A DNA stretch of 59,278 bases from Deltaproteobacteria bacterium (GTDB taxonomy: Bacteria > Desulfobacterota > Dissulfuribacteria > Dissulfuribacterales > QOAL01). The stretch spans positions 1 through 59,278 of the forward strand of contig JALSNW010000005.1 of NCBI GenBank assembly GCA_026986785.1. The letters run 5' to 3'. Below are positions 18,746 through 27,857 of the stretch, one piece after another; position 1 is the first letter of the stretch, and each line of letters starts with the position of its first letter. Below the pieces are notes generated by a model. It had not been told where the DNA came from and made no database searches. It was given only the letters and a program-made list of their open reading frames with translations. The translations under genes were made by a program, and so were the position numbers.

Positions 18746-20300
18746 GTAAAGAACAGTTTTTCTTCACCACTATCTCCACTCGCCTATTCATTGCCCTGTG
18801 TTCTTCTGTATCGTTTGGGACTATCGGCCTTTTCTCTCCATAGCCAACTATCTTGATACGCATCGAGGGAATCCCTCTTGCGATTAGATAATCTGCAACT
18901 GCTCTGGCCCTTTGTCTGGACAATTGGTAGTTGTATGAATCCGAGCCAATGTTGTCCGTATGTCCGGCAACTATTATCTGATTGTAGTCATAACCTTTAA
19001 GTACATCCACCACTGAATCCAGGACCTTTATGGCCTGGGGTCTCAGGTTGTATTTGTTGAAATCGAAGAGAATGGAACTGCCCAGGGTCAGCCTGGCCTG
19101 ACATCTTTCTTCTTTCAGGCTCACTGGTGCGAAACGCCTTATGTCAAAGGGGACTTTCCTTCCATTTTCCACAAGAGAAAGCACCAGTGCCACCTGGAAG
19201 CGAGGTCCCTGGAAATATTGGACTTCAACTTCATGTAGCCCCTTTTCCAGATTGATGGATGAGATTTTTTCCCTTGGCGGATGAATGCCATCATTGTCTA
19301 TGACAGTCTTGCCATCTATGATGAATTTGGCTCCGTCGTCACTGAGCAGAGAAAAGGTATATGTCCCAGACTTGGGGATATAAATCTTTCCTTTGTAGTC
19401 TATTGCAAACCATTCGAATCTGTTTGTAACACCAGGGAAACCCTTTTGAAAGTCTTGGGGAGGTATGTTGAGAACAGCACTATAGATCTTACCCACAGGT
19501 TTGAGCCGTGAAAAATCAGGAAGCCTGGATGTACCAGGCCTGATGAAATATATATTGCCCTGGAATATGAAAGGGTTTCTGGACGTAGTGCCAAATACGC
19601 CAGCAAGGTCTCTGCCTTGTACTACAGAATTGTATATCTGCCTGATCTGGGACCTGTCGAGTACACAGGCATAGAGCCTTAGATCATCAATGGAACCTAC
19701 AAAATAGCGTCCATCCACCACATTTGCCCCAATTGCGATATAATTTTGGTCTGTCAAAGGCAATCTGGACGAGTACATCTCTGCCTCTTGTCGTCCATCG
19801 ACGTATAGGATCACATGACCATTACTCATCCTCCTTGTTACTGCAATAAAGTGCCATTTCCCGTCTGTTAGTCTTGAGCTGGAAACTATGCTCCTGTCAG
19901 GGTTGCCTGTAAAGAAACAAGCCCTGTCGTTCAATATGGAGAGGATGTAATCATTGTGGACACGTGGTACATCAGACCATATGATACCGTTTCCTTCGAA
20001 ACACTGGTTACCTCTCAGGGAGGGCTTCGTGGTCTTTAGCCAAAGCGTGATGGTAAAGTCCCTTCCAAGGCGCTGAGGAATCTCTATATAGTCCCTGCCT
20101 CCAAACCAAAATGCCTCACCGATTATACCGCGAACGCATCTTGGGGCCCCTACTATCTGACCGTCGTAAGTCATGCATTTGTCAAACGAGTAATAAAAAC
20201 TCTGGCAGTTATCATTTGCCCTTGCAACTCCATGAAAAAAGAACAACGTCAAAAAAGTTAAGAGTGCAAATATATGATACGCATATTTATTGAGTATCAT
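18729..20300 (-). CDS. Exported LamG-PA14-OmpA fusion protein
   Basis: The 523-residue protein starts with a signal peptide ([16 protein letters not shown], cleavage near 28). A LamG-like sandwich spans about 45-225 ([36 protein letters not shown]). A PA14-like domain spans about 255-395 ([29 protein letters not shown]). An OmpA peptidoglycan-binding domain spans about 410-515 ([20 protein letters not shown], then NRRVEI). It is probably periplasmic or outer-membrane linked and anchored to the cell wall while binding a carbohydrate. The order LamG-PA14-OmpA is unusual. GGAGG precedes the start. A repeat-rich gap separates it from the beta-helix gene. Confidence 0.85.
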   Translation of the reverse strand: MILNKYAYHIFALLTFLTLFFFHGVARANDNCQSFYYSFDKCMTYDGQIVGAPRCVRGIIGEAFWFGGRDYIEIPQRLGRDFTITLWLKTTKPSLRGNQCFEGNGIIWSDVPRVHNDYILSILNDRACFFTGNPDRSIVSSSRLTDGKWHFIAVTRRMSNGHVILYVDGRQEAEMYSSRLPLTDQNYIAIGANVVDGRYFVGSIDDLRLYACVLDRSQIRQIYNSVVQGRDLAGVFGTTSRNPFIFQGNIYFIRPGTSRLPDFSRLKPVGKIYSAVLNIPPQDFQKGFPGVTNRFEWFAIDYKGKIYIPKSGTYTFSLLSDDGAKFIIDGKTVIDNDGIHPPREKISSINLEKGLHEVEVQYFQGPRFQVALVLSLVENGRKVPFDIRRFAPVSLKEERCQARLTLGSSILFDFNKYNLRPQAIKVLDSVVDVLKGYDYNQIIVAGHTDNIGSDSYNYQLSRQRARAVADYLIARGIPSMRIKIVGYGEKRPIVPNDTEEHRAMNRRVEIVVKKNCSLLTLKH

Positions 20301-20398
20301 TCGTCTTTGCCTCCAGGCCTATTTTTTTCATTCTAAGTTAAGACCATTTATAAAATTTACAACATTGGCGCATGACAGGGAAAAGCAATTCCTGGGGC

Positions 20399-20561
20399 TT
20401 GTCCTGGATTATGCAATTCACAAGCTTGTCGAAGATGAGGATCAGGGGGTGGGTTAGAGGTATACTGCAAGGCTTTGAGAACAAAGCATAACAATTATGC
20501 AATCATTCAAGGGAATTATTCTTTTTTCAGGCATTTTGAGTGCATAATCCTGGTTCAAGCG
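20399..20561 (+). repeat. MITE-like intergenic repeat, copy 4
   Basis: The left end GTCCTGGATTATGCAATTCA (20401-20420) is inverted with respect to the right end GAGTGCATAATCCTGG (20538-20553). The right inner part (CATTCAAGGGAATTATTC, T-run, CAGGCATTTTGAG) recurs at 16702-16760, inverted at 22480-22525 and inverted at 58405-58470. Confidence 0.7.
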
Positions 20562-20603
20562 CCTGAGAGGCAATCCTTAATCACATTAGGGAATTTATAG
20601 CAA

Positions 20604-20634
20604 GTCCTGCCTCCTGCCTCCTGCCTCCTGCCTG
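20604..20634 (+). repeat. Heptamer tandem repeat
   Basis: The seven-base unit CCTGCCT is repeated head to tail about four times between 20604 and 20634. It is noncoding and sits just past a MITE-like repeat; such tracts can vary in length by slippage. Confidence 0.8.
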
Positions 20635-20705
20635 AAGACCTATGGATATTGAATAACATCGCATGATTAGTGCTTATGGGGGATAAAGGCATATTTTTCT
20701 GGTGC

Positions 20706-22430
20706 CTAAATCTCTCCTTTTACGTTTTCTGGCCTCTTGGGGGCCTTGTCGTTGACGATAATCGTCAGGCCTGCAGAGGCGGAACCATTTTTGCCATCTA
20801 TGACTGTAAGGGTTACGTTATAGGTGCCTTTATGGGAATAAGAGTGGGTTGCAGGCATGGAACCTGTTTTTGTACCATCTCCGAAATCGAGCCTGTAGGT
20901 GATCTGGTCTCCATCTGGATCGATTGCACCTGCCGAAAATCTGATCACTGTCTTTGGGTTTTCCACTGTGGTATGATCTGCCCTTAAATATTCTATGACA
21001 GGGTCTTGGTTGGTAACTTGTTCTTCTGCCTCAAAGGCCCCCATGTCCATATTCCCGCTTTGGGGCCTTGGCGCCTTGTTCTGGTATTTCACATATTGAT
21101 ATGAAGGTTCCACGCCCATAGGGATGATATCTGCCAGATCGATGCCCGAGTCAATACAAGGGGAATCGGCTTGCAATCTGTAGTCTGCCTGGCCCATGTC
21201 TAAAAAGCCTGGCCATGTGCCTGAAAGATTGCCCCCATCATCATCGATGTGGCCCCTGAAGTTTGGGCCTTCGTGGGATTGTCTCCACCCTGTCTTCAAC
21301 CAGTTGTTCCTGAGCATTAAGGTGCCGTCCCTGTTCAAGAGGGCAAGGTGGTTTCCAGGGGCAGTCACGTATATGATATTGTTAATGGCTATGCATGATT
21401 CTGCCTGGCTCGATAGCCTCAAGAGGGTGGTATTTCCATTCCTTTTCGAAATCACCGTGTTGTTATAGAAGTAAAGGGTACCCTTTCTATATCGAGACAG
21501 GTTGCCAGAGTCTCCTCCATAGTGGATTATCTGGCTGTTTCCATCGTCTGATCTTTCCACGATTATATTTCCATAGACATATGTCTTTTGATAGGAAGGC
21601 ATATCTATAAGTTCCCTGTAGCTTGAATCCACCAGGTCTATCTGCCGGTTCCCTCCTTCAATCCAGTTATATCTGATGATTGTGCCTGCCGAGCGATCCT
21701 TTAGGTTGTTTCCGCCGCATCCCTGCCTGAGAGGTCCAAAATAATTGAACTGGAATATGATGCCCTTTGCCTCGGTATAGTTGTTGTGTTGATAATAACT
21801 GCCTTCGATCCCATTGTCATAGATGTGACAAGCCTCTACGAGGATATTGGCTGCATCGTGACATGCAAAGAAGCCATTTCCGCATCCATGTAGCCTGCAA
21901 TTTCTTATGGTGATATGATCTCCTTCGATTATATAGATTGAAGTGGCATTTTTGGAATAGTATTTCATCTGGCCGTGATCGTCCCTGAACCAATATGGTG
22001 GCCTGGCATTTCTTATGTCAAGAGCTTCGATTACGATAAAGGTAGGAGGAAGACTGGATTTGTTTGATCCACCTATGTTTATGATACCCCGCTCTTCAGA
22101 CCAAAAGTCCAGCTGGCGCCTGGTGGTTGCCTGGCTACCGTCTATTATGGGAAGCTGTCCTTGGGGGCCTGGCACTCCTCTGACCGTGATGGGCATGGTA
22201 GATGTACCAGCCTTGTCTATGACCCATTTTTCGTGGTAAGGCTGAACCCTGTAGTGGATCAATACCGTATCTCCAGGCGAAAGGTTCTCCCAGGGTACAT
22301 CTCCAATATTTACAAATGCCTTGCCTGGTCCTACTTCATAGACAGTGGCATTGGCTGCGGGCAAAAGACCCGATCCAAGGAGGATACAAAGCAATAAAAA
22401 AAAGCAATACCAAGAGAAAAATTTTTTCAT
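20706..22430 (-). CDS. Exported right-handed beta-helix protein with PKD domain
   Basis: The protein has 574 residues from the ATG at 22430, chosen because it begins a good signal peptide (MKKFFSWYCFFLLLCILLGS, cleavage near ANA). Residues about 30-400 form a right-handed parallel beta-helix with repeated strand-turn units (ITIRNCRLHGCGNG, NILVEACHIYDNGIEG, GIIFQFNYFGP), as in polysaccharide lyases and surface adhesins. SPCIDSG and NMDMGAF close the helix, as in many exported beta-helix proteins. A PKD domain follows near 470-560 (DPDGDQITYRLDFGDG, YNVTLTVIDGKNG). A secreted or surface carbohydrate-active role is inferred. A MITE-like repeat lies in its leader. Confidence 0.85.
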   Translation of the reverse strand: MKKFFSWYCFFLLLCILLGSGLLPAANATVYEVGPGKAFVNIGDVPWENLSPGDTVLIHYRVQPYHEKWVIDKAGTSTMPITVRGVPGPQGQLPIIDGSQATTRRQLDFWSEERGIINIGGSNKSSLPPTFIVIEALDIRNARPPYWFRDDHGQMKYYSKNATSIYIIEGDHITIRNCRLHGCGNGFFACHDAANILVEACHIYDNGIEGSYYQHNNYTEAKGIIFQFNYFGPLRQGCGGNNLKDRSAGTIIRYNWIEGGNRQIDLVDSSYRELIDMPSYQKTYVYGNIIVERSDDGNSQIIHYGGDSGNLSRYRKGTLYFYNNTVISKRNGNTTLLRLSSQAESCIAINNIIYVTAPGNHLALLNRDGTLMLRNNWLKTGWRQSHEGPNFRGHIDDDGGNLSGTWPGFLDMGQADYRLQADSPCIDSGIDLADIIPMGVEPSYQYVKYQNKAPRPQSGNMDMGAFEAEEQVTNQDPVIEYLRADHTTVENPKTVIRFSAGAIDPDGDQITYRLDFGDGTKTGSMPATHSYSHKGTYNVTLTVIDGKNGSASAGLTIIVNDKAPKRPENVKGEI

Positions 22431-22848
22431 GATAGTGTCCCTGTAGTGTCCTTTCTTCTGGCACTTATCCCAGATTATGCCCAATTGCCTGAAAAGATTA
22501 AATCCTTTTTGTTGCCAGGCATTTCAAATACCAAAGCACATCTAACGTGTCCTCAACTTCACATCTCCGGCAGAGTTCTGAACTGCCTGATCTGTGATTG
22601 GCTTGTCCAATCCAGGTGACACCCAAGACTGCATTGTTCGTGCCATAAGGAGTCGAAGTGGGCCTGCATCAATTTGTCAATGTTTCTCTACCCCTTTCAT
22701 CGCATGTTGTGTTTGAAAAAGCACACACTTTTCAAGATGGTGCCTACCCCCTTTCAGGTGTATTGATGGGAGATTATTGAAGGTGCATGATTTTCTGTAA
22801 TTGCAAAAAAAACTGTTTCATTGGGCAGCCGAGGTTGTATGATCTGGC
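22431..22848. other. Intergenic region between tonB and the beta-helix gene
   Basis: This gap of about 420 bases contains the MITE-like repeat at 22463-22594. From 22600 to 22848 I see no gene and no clear terminator for the long B12 operon ending at 22849. Confidence 0.5.
22463..22594 (-). repeat. MITE-like intergenic repeat, copy 5 (degenerate)
   Basis: The left end CCCAGATTATGCCCAATTG is the inverted end type. The interior at 22526-22580 (AAATACCAAAGCACATCTAA and onward) aligns with copy 1 at 98-150. The right end has decayed to AACTGCCTGATC. Confidence 0.55.
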
Positions 22849-23652
22849 TCAACTGCTCAATTTGAATACTATGTCCATCTTTATTCTAAGTGGTGGTTTT
22901 AGTTCCGATGGGGGCGGAGGAAGGGGGCTGGATGCACGTAGTGTCTCGATGGCTGCCCTGTTTAGGATCCGGAAGGGGCACTTGGAGACGATTTCTACAA
23001 GTTCGATGTTGCCCTTTTCGTCTATTGAAAAAGAGACTTTCACCTTGCCCTGTCTACCAAAGACCCTTGCATTATAGGGATAGAATTTGTGTGCCTCTAT
23101 GATCCTTCTTACGAGTGAGAGATACCTGCCCTTAATATGCGAACTGGCAGATTTGACCTCTGATCCAGATAGGGATGAGGCCCTGTCGGTCGACCTGGCT
23201 GTATCTCTGCCACCATGGGCCTTTGGCGCAACCGTGGCTGCTACGGTTTCCTCCTGACGAGGCCCTTCATGAAATACCTTGGATTGTTTTATCTCAGGCA
23301 CACTCTCTTTTTTTGTCTTTTCTACAGGCCGAGGTCTTGGGGATCTTTTCTTTTGCGATTTCCTTTTTGCCTTGACCCGTTTCTTTGAACAGGGAACGTG
23401 TTTTCTCTTAAAAGCCCTTTTCCTTGTCTGCTTCCTTTCCTGGTGTTTGTTTATTGCAACCTTGTCGTTGTCTTTGGCCAGCATCTTTGGAGGTGGACCT
23501 TGGCCTTTTGAGCCAGCAAGGACTATTTCGAGCCCTCTTTCATTGGTATTTTTTTCTTTAGGGTAGTGCGCAAGGAGGATAAGGCCATGGAGAACCAGTG
23601 AAAACATGAAAAAATAGACAAGCCTATCATTTTGATAATCGACTGGCATCAT
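22849..23652 (-). CDS. tonB: TonB energy-transducing protein
   Basis: TonB spans the periplasm and transmits ExbBD-derived energy to outer-membrane receptors. One N-terminal helix (LVYFFMFSLVLHGLILLAHY, residues 10-29) with the SHLS-like His at LVLHG is followed by a long linker and a C-terminal TonB domain (about 185-267: GKVKVSFSIDEKGNIELVEI, AAIETLRASSPLPPPP). The linker is unusual: instead of Pro-Glu/Pro-Lys repeats it is crowded with Lys and Arg (about 70-115). Length is 267 residues. It is the last gene of the B12 operon and overlaps the exbD stop. Confidence 0.88.
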   Translation of the reverse strand: MMPVDYQNDRLVYFFMFSLVLHGLILLAHYPKEKNTNERGLEIVLAGSKGQGPPPKMLAKDNDKVAINKHQERKQTRKRAFKRKHVPCSKKRVKAKRKSQKKRSPRPRPVEKTKKESVPEIKQSKVFHEGPRQEETVAATVAPKAHGGRDTARSTDRASSLSGSEVKSASSHIKGRYLSLVRRIIEAHKFYPYNARVFGRQGKVKVSFSIDEKGNIELVEIVSKCPFRILNRAAIETLRASSPLPPPPSELKPPLRIKMDIVFKLSS

Positions 23653-24062
23653 CTTGGCTCCTTGAGCCTCGTCTCAACCCTTATCTTGGTGAACCCTGTT
23701 TCCCTTGCCGCATCCATGGCCTGGATGACAAGGTAAACGGGTGTGTCCCGTTGGGCCCTTATCTCCAGTTCCTTGAGGTGCATCTGTCTTGGGATGCCTG
23801 AAAGAGATGTTACAAGACTGTCTGCCACGATCCTCTGGCCGTTGAGATAGAAGGTGCCGTCAGCCGTGATGGATATGATGGTAGGGACATGTCTTACTGC
23901 TACTCCATGACTGCTTTCAGGGAGATCCACCACCATTTGTTGTTCTGTGACAAAATTACTCGCAAGCATGAAATAGATGAGAAGGAGAAAGACTATGTCA
24001 ATTAGCGGTGTTACAGGAACGAGTGGTTTTGATCCCTGGGAAAGAGGATGTCTACGTCTCAC
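23649..24062 (-). CDS. exbD: Biopolymer transport protein ExbD
   Basis: ExbD has 137 residues with a short cytoplasmic head, one membrane helix and a periplasmic domain. The helix PLIDIVFLLLIYFMLASNF carries the proton-conducting Asp in LIDIVF. Its start overlaps the exbB stop and its end overlaps tonB. Together these form the proton-driven motor that energises TonB, here apparently devoted to the corrinoid receptor at 30862. Confidence 0.93.
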   Translation of the reverse strand: MRRRHPLSQGSKPLVPVTPLIDIVFLLLIYFMLASNFVTEQQMVVDLPESSHGVAVRHVPTIISITADGTFYLNGQRIVADSLVTSLSGIPRQMHLKELEIRAQRDTPVYLVIQAMDAARETGFTKIRVETRLKEPR

Positions 24063-24709
24063 TATGCCTCCTCACTCCTTTGATCTCTTTGCCACATGGC
24101 CTTCAGGAATAGAAAGGCGGCCTCTTGCAGTTGTTCCTCAATGGATTTTATCCTCGAAAGCAAGAACCTGTGCCCGACTATCAATATTATGGCCACGCCG
24201 AGCCCCAGGGCTGTCGTGAGCATTGCCTCCCAGATGCCACCAGCAAGGCTAGAGGCATTTACCTGTCCACCGGCAGCTTCTATGACCATGAAGGCCTTGA
24301 TGAGGCCTGTGACTGTGCCAAGAAGGCCAAGTAGAGGACTCACTGCAGCAAGGGTGGCCATAAGGTCGAGGTATCTCGAGGCAAGACCCACCTGAATATC
24401 CACGTGGTGATCCAAGACCGTTTCCACTGCCCTGATATCAGTTCCTTCAATGCACATTGCATCGAGGAACATATTGGCAACAGGGCCATTGGAATCTTCA
24501 ATTTGGGATAAATGCCTTTCAAAGGCATGTCTTGAAGAATTAGCCCCTAACTGTTTGAGAAATGTCCTGTCCGCGTTGGAAATCCGCCAGATGAAGTATA
24601 GTCTCTCGAGAAATATTCCAAGACCGAGTACTGAGCAAAAAAGAATGGGCCAGACGAGCACCCCTCCTTTCAACAAAAATCCATAGGTACTCATGGTTAT
24701 ATCTACCAT
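24062..24709 (-). CDS. exbB: Biopolymer transport protein ExbB (MotA/TolQ/ExbB family)
   Basis: ExbB has 215 residues with three membrane helices: VLVWPILFCSVLGLGIFLERL near the N-terminus, then LDLMATLAAVSPLLGLLGTVTGLIKAF and IWEAMLTTALGLGVAIILIVG. The last two hold the family signature LLGLLGTVTG...A. It forms the pentameric channel around ExbD. It overlaps cbiK at its start and exbD at its end by one base each, which shows tight operon structure. Confidence 0.93.
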   Translation of the reverse strand: MVDITMSTYGFLLKGGVLVWPILFCSVLGLGIFLERLYFIWRISNADRTFLKQLGANSSRHAFERHLSQIEDSNGPVANMFLDAMCIEGTDIRAVETVLDHHVDIQVGLASRYLDLMATLAAVSPLLGLLGTVTGLIKAFMVIEAAGGQVNASSLAGGIWEAMLTTALGLGVAIILIVGHRFLLSRIKSIEEQLQEAAFLFLKAMWQRDQRSEEA

Positions 24710-25617
24710 TACCCCCTCCCTTCAGGTATTACTTTCAAGGCATCAGCTATGTGTTTGATAAAGAGGTGTCTTATGCGTTTGGATCCAAGAAGGCCTTTTC
24801 TTATAATCTTGGTTGTAATGTCATGGGATTCCAATATGGCCTTCCAACTGTTGTCATTTCCCTCCATGTCCTCCATGACGTGGAGTCCTGCCACAAGCAT
24901 CAATGGGACAAGGACACACTTTCCGAGACCAGCCTTTCTCACCTCTTTGGCAATATCTTCTACTCCTGGACGTCCTTCTATCACCCCTATCCATGCCCTT
25001 TTTATCCCTTTTTGCCTTATCATTTGCTCAAGGGCCAGATAACTGCTCCAAGCGGCGTGATCTGTTCCATGGCCTACGAAGATCATGGCCTCTTTCCCTG
25101 TGTCAGAGTAGTCTTTGGCCAATTCAATAAGCTCTTCTGCTACAATGATATAATCCTCGTACGACCAAAGAAGAGGTAGGCCTATACAGGTCCTCATGGG
25201 GGATGAAACAGAATCAGCGACGAGACGATGGAATTCGTGCCCTGCCAATAGGTGTACCGATTGTATAAGTGCCCACCGATAGCCTCGTCGTGAGAGGGAT
25301 GTGAGATTTTGGGGCAACAGGTGTGCTGTATGGGCCTTCCCCCTAACTTTTGCCTCCATGTCCCGGACTATCCTGGAGGTCAGGGCAAGGGATACAGGGT
25401 GGGGATCAAACCTTTCCTTCACCTCGTCCAAAAGGCATTGATAAAGGGCCGTGGACTTGGTGCTGCCAAAAACACTTAGGATTATGGGCAGTTCTTTGTC
25501 CTGCACGTTTTTTTCAAACTCCTGTCTATGAAAATTTGTGCTGCCTAACAGCAACAGATAGGTCCTTCCGGGTTGTGGGGCTTTATTGTAACATGAATTT
25601 AAATTTTGTAACACCAC
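24709..25617 (-). CDS. cbiK: Sirohydrochlorin cobaltochelatase CbiK
   Basis: CbiK is a class II chelatase that inserts cobalt into sirohydrochlorin in anaerobic B12 synthesis. The core begins at LPIILSVFGSTKSTAL. The metal-binding histidines are seen in VHLLAGHEFHRL, FVGHGTDHAAW and LMLVAGLHVMEDMEG. At 302 residues it carries an N-terminal extension of about 43 residues that is not needed for the fold and is not a clear signal peptide; an internal GTG near 25506, preceded at a distance by AGGAG, could be the true start. Its place in the B12 operon supports cobalt rather than iron as the metal. Confidence 0.88.
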   Translation of the reverse strand: MVLQNLNSCYNKAPQPGRTYLLLLGSTNFHRQEFEKNVQDKELPIILSVFGSTKSTALYQCLLDEVKERFDPHPVSLALTSRIVRDMEAKVRGKAHTAHLLPQNLTSLSRRGYRWALIQSVHLLAGHEFHRLVADSVSSPMRTCIGLPLLWSYEDYIIVAEELIELAKDYSDTGKEAMIFVGHGTDHAAWSSYLALEQMIRQKGIKRAWIGVIEGRPGVEDIAKEVRKAGLGKCVLVPLMLVAGLHVMEDMEGNDNSWKAILESHDITTKIIRKGLLGSKRIRHLFIKHIADALKVIPEGRG

Positions 25618-25641
25618 AAGGTGTTGCCTTCCTTGACAAAT

Positions 25642-26682
25642 TTATCTGGTGCCCTTTGACTTGTTTCCCAATATGAACCAGATAATCACAGGGGCCCCTA
25701 TTATGGCTGTTACTGCGTTGAGAGGAAGGACAGCCTGCTGGCCTGGAAGCTGTGCCACCGTGTCTGCGATAAGGGCAGTGATCCCGCCAGCAAGTGCAGT
25801 GGCTGGAAGTAGGAGACGATGATCCGATGTATGGATAATGGCACGTGCAAGATGTGGTACAGCGATCCCTATGAATCCAACTGTCCCACAAAATGCCGTA
25901 ATGTCACCCACCATGAGGGCAGTCAAGACAAGTATTGCCAGGCGTAATCTTTCATGGTTGATCCCCATACTCCTTGCGTAGGCCTCACCAAGTAGCAGAC
26001 CATTGAGGGGTTTTGCCAAGGGTATGGACAATAAGAGGAGCACGACACATATGGGTATAAAGATCCTGAGTTGAGCCCAGGTCACCGATCCAAAGTTACC
26101 AAAGGTCCAGGCAAGATATGCCTGAACCATCTCCGGCCTGCTGAAGTGGATGAGTACACTTACTACGCTGCCAATGGCAAAGCTTCCAAGGATCCCTACT
26201 ATCAAGATGGTCATCACATCCTCTACGTATCTTGCAAGGAGCAGTATGATAAAGAGCACCATTCCAGCCCCAATGGCCGATGCGGATATGAGCATCACAT
26301 TGCCTCCAATGCCGAGTCCAGAGAGGAAAGATGTCCTTTTCATGAAAGAGCTGGTGCCGAGCACTACCAGGGCTACTCCAAGGCTTGCACCCGAGGTGAT
26401 CCCCAAGACTGACGGGCCTGCAAGGGGATTTCTAAAAAGGGTCTGCATCATGAGCCCGCTTACTGCGAGGCCCGCACCTGCAGTCACAGCGCAAAGGGCC
26501 TTCGGGAGCCTAAAAACGAACACAATCAATCTCCAGCCTTCGTTGAGGCAGGTCTTGCCAAAGATGATGGCCAGTACACTGGCTGGTGGGATGTATATGC
26601 TCCCGGTAGCTATGTCCAGGACAAAGGCCGCGGACAAAAGGAGCACCAAAGACAGAAAGGAAAAGGAGTACTGTCTGTTCAT
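25642..26682 (-). CDS. btuC: Corrinoid ABC transporter permease (FecCD/BtuC family)
   Basis: This is a 346-residue permease of the BtuC/FecCD family with about ten membrane helices. Family signatures include GAGLAVSGLMMQTLFRNPLAGPSVLGITSGA and the cytoplasmic GTVGFIGIAVPHLAR loop, which touches the ATPase. The family also carries iron-siderophores; the cobalamin riboswitch in front and cobO, cbiK and btuB as neighbours point to corrinoids. Start and stop overlap the substrate-binding protein gene. Confidence 0.88.
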   Translation of the reverse strand: MNRQYSFSFLSLVLLLSAAFVLDIATGSIYIPPASVLAIIFGKTCLNEGWRLIVFVFRLPKALCAVTAGAGLAVSGLMMQTLFRNPLAGPSVLGITSGASLGVALVVLGTSSFMKRTSFLSGLGIGGNVMLISASAIGAGMVLFIILLLARYVEDVMTILIVGILGSFAIGSVVSVLIHFSRPEMVQAYLAWTFGNFGSVTWAQLRIFIPICVVLLLLSIPLAKPLNGLLLGEAYARSMGINHERLRLAILVLTALMVGDITAFCGTVGFIGIAVPHLARAIIHTSDHRLLLPATALAGGITALIADTVAQLPGQQAVLPLNAVTAIIGAPVIIWFILGNKSKGTR

Positions 26683-27857
26683 CGTAGTTGCTGGTAATAA
26701 AAGGGTCTGTATCCAGGTGTGAGTCCTGGGTGAAATATATGGATGAGGTCTGCAAGCACGCGGTCAGCCCGAAGCACACCAGAATCCCAATAGTCGTTTC
26801 CCCCAAGGCTGTTTACCCGCCGGTTGTTGTTGTAGATTTTGCCTGTCCTTACTGCCTTGAATGAAAGGAGTCTCGGGTCTGTCCTTGCTATGTCTGAAAG
26901 GGATGTCCATGTGCCGGTGTTGATCCAATAATCAGCGTTTTTACCTCTGTCATAGACAACCTCCAGATCCATTGGGATACTGCCAGCGCTGTTTGTCTCC
27001 TTGAAGATATAACACGCACCTGCGTCCTTGATGAATCTTGCCACGAAACTCTTTCCTCCAGGCACGTACCATCTGCCGCCAAAAGGTATATTTGTAACTA
27101 CAGTAGGGCATGAAGGCCTTTTTGATGCCATCTTGGAAAGATCGATATATCTTTGTCTCACTCGTTGGAATATGTTATCCGCCTCTTTCTGCCTGTCCAG
27201 AAACAGACCGAAGAATTTTATCCACTCTGCCCTGCCAAGGGGATGCCTTTCCATGTACTCGGCACATACTATCACCTTTAGCCCTGCCTCCTGGAGCTTG
27301 GGATGGATATCCCTGAATCCGCCTGTAGCATATGTAAATATTACCTCTGGATGGAGTTCCAGGATGGACTCAATACTCACGTCAAGCCCTTGTCCCACAT
27401 CCTTTATTTTCCCCTGTTCAAACCCTCGTCTTATTCCAGGGGTGTTGGACGTGGCAGGCCTGCTTGCCCCTATGATCTTGTTGGTGGCGTCAAGGGCATC
27501 TATGAGTCCATAGTATGTAGATGATAGGACAACCATGCTTTTGACCGGGACACGGATAATACTGCACCTGTCCCTTAGCCCATTGGCCTTGGAAATGTTG
27601 TCTTTATCCTTGGTATCCAAAAGGATGTAACAAAAGTCCTTTCTCGCCCCCTTCCACGGATTTTTTACAACCACCTTGGTCATGCCAGGGCCCAAGGTCT
27701 CTGCCGAAAAGTTCATGCTGTAATCTATATGAAGCTGTGAGGCAAAGACTTGGCAGGAGGCAGGGACAAAAAGAAGCGTAAAAGCCAAGACCATTTTCTC
27801 TTTCAGGGCCAGTATGTGCCAAGGGCTTTTTTTTGTCTTTTTATCTTTTCTTTCCAT
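26679..27857 (-). CDS. btuF: Corrinoid ABC transporter substrate-binding protein (BtuF-like)
   Basis: This periplasmic-binding protein of the FecB/BtuF class has up to 392 residues. A hydrophobic signal (MVLAFTLLFVPASCQVFA) lies at residues 22-39 of the long frame; an ATG at 27794 would give a shorter leader and end the 55-base overlap with the upstream gene, but would leave no positive N-region. The binding fold is seen in IVVLSSTYYGLIDALDATNKIIG, SIESILELHPEVIFTY and ELKVIV-like strands. DYWINTGTWTSLSDIARTDP and IYNNNRRVNSLGGNDYWDSG are typical of the corrinoid/siderophore group. Confidence 0.85.
   Translation of the reverse strand: MERKDKKTKKSPWHILALKEKMVLAFTLLFVPASCQVFASQLHIDYSMNFSAETLGPGMTKVVVKNPWKGARKDFCYILLDTKDKDNISKANGLRDRCSIIRVPVKSMVVLSSTYYGLIDALDATNKIIGASRPATSNTPGIRRGFEQGKIKDVGQGLDVSIESILELHPEVIFTYATGGFRDIHPKLQEAGLKVIVCAEYMERHPLGRAEWIKFFGLFLDRQKEADNIFQRVRQRYIDLSKMASKRPSCPTVVTNIPFGGRWYVPGGKSFVARFIKDAGACYIFKETNSAGSIPMDLEVVYDRGKNADYWINTGTWTSLSDIARTDPRLLSFKAVRTGKIYNNNRRVNSLGGNDYWDSGVLRADRVLADLIHIFHPGLTPGYRPFYYQQLR

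Larger units (their letters stand above)
20301..20705. other. Repeat-rich intergenic region
   Basis: This gap of about 400 bases lies between two leftward genes. It holds a MITE-like repeat (20399-20561) and a heptamer tandem repeat (20604-20634). No gene is supported. Confidence 0.6.

Noticed and set aside
20604-20634. CRISPR array
   Set aside because: The short tandem heptamers have no spacers, and no cas genes are in the window.
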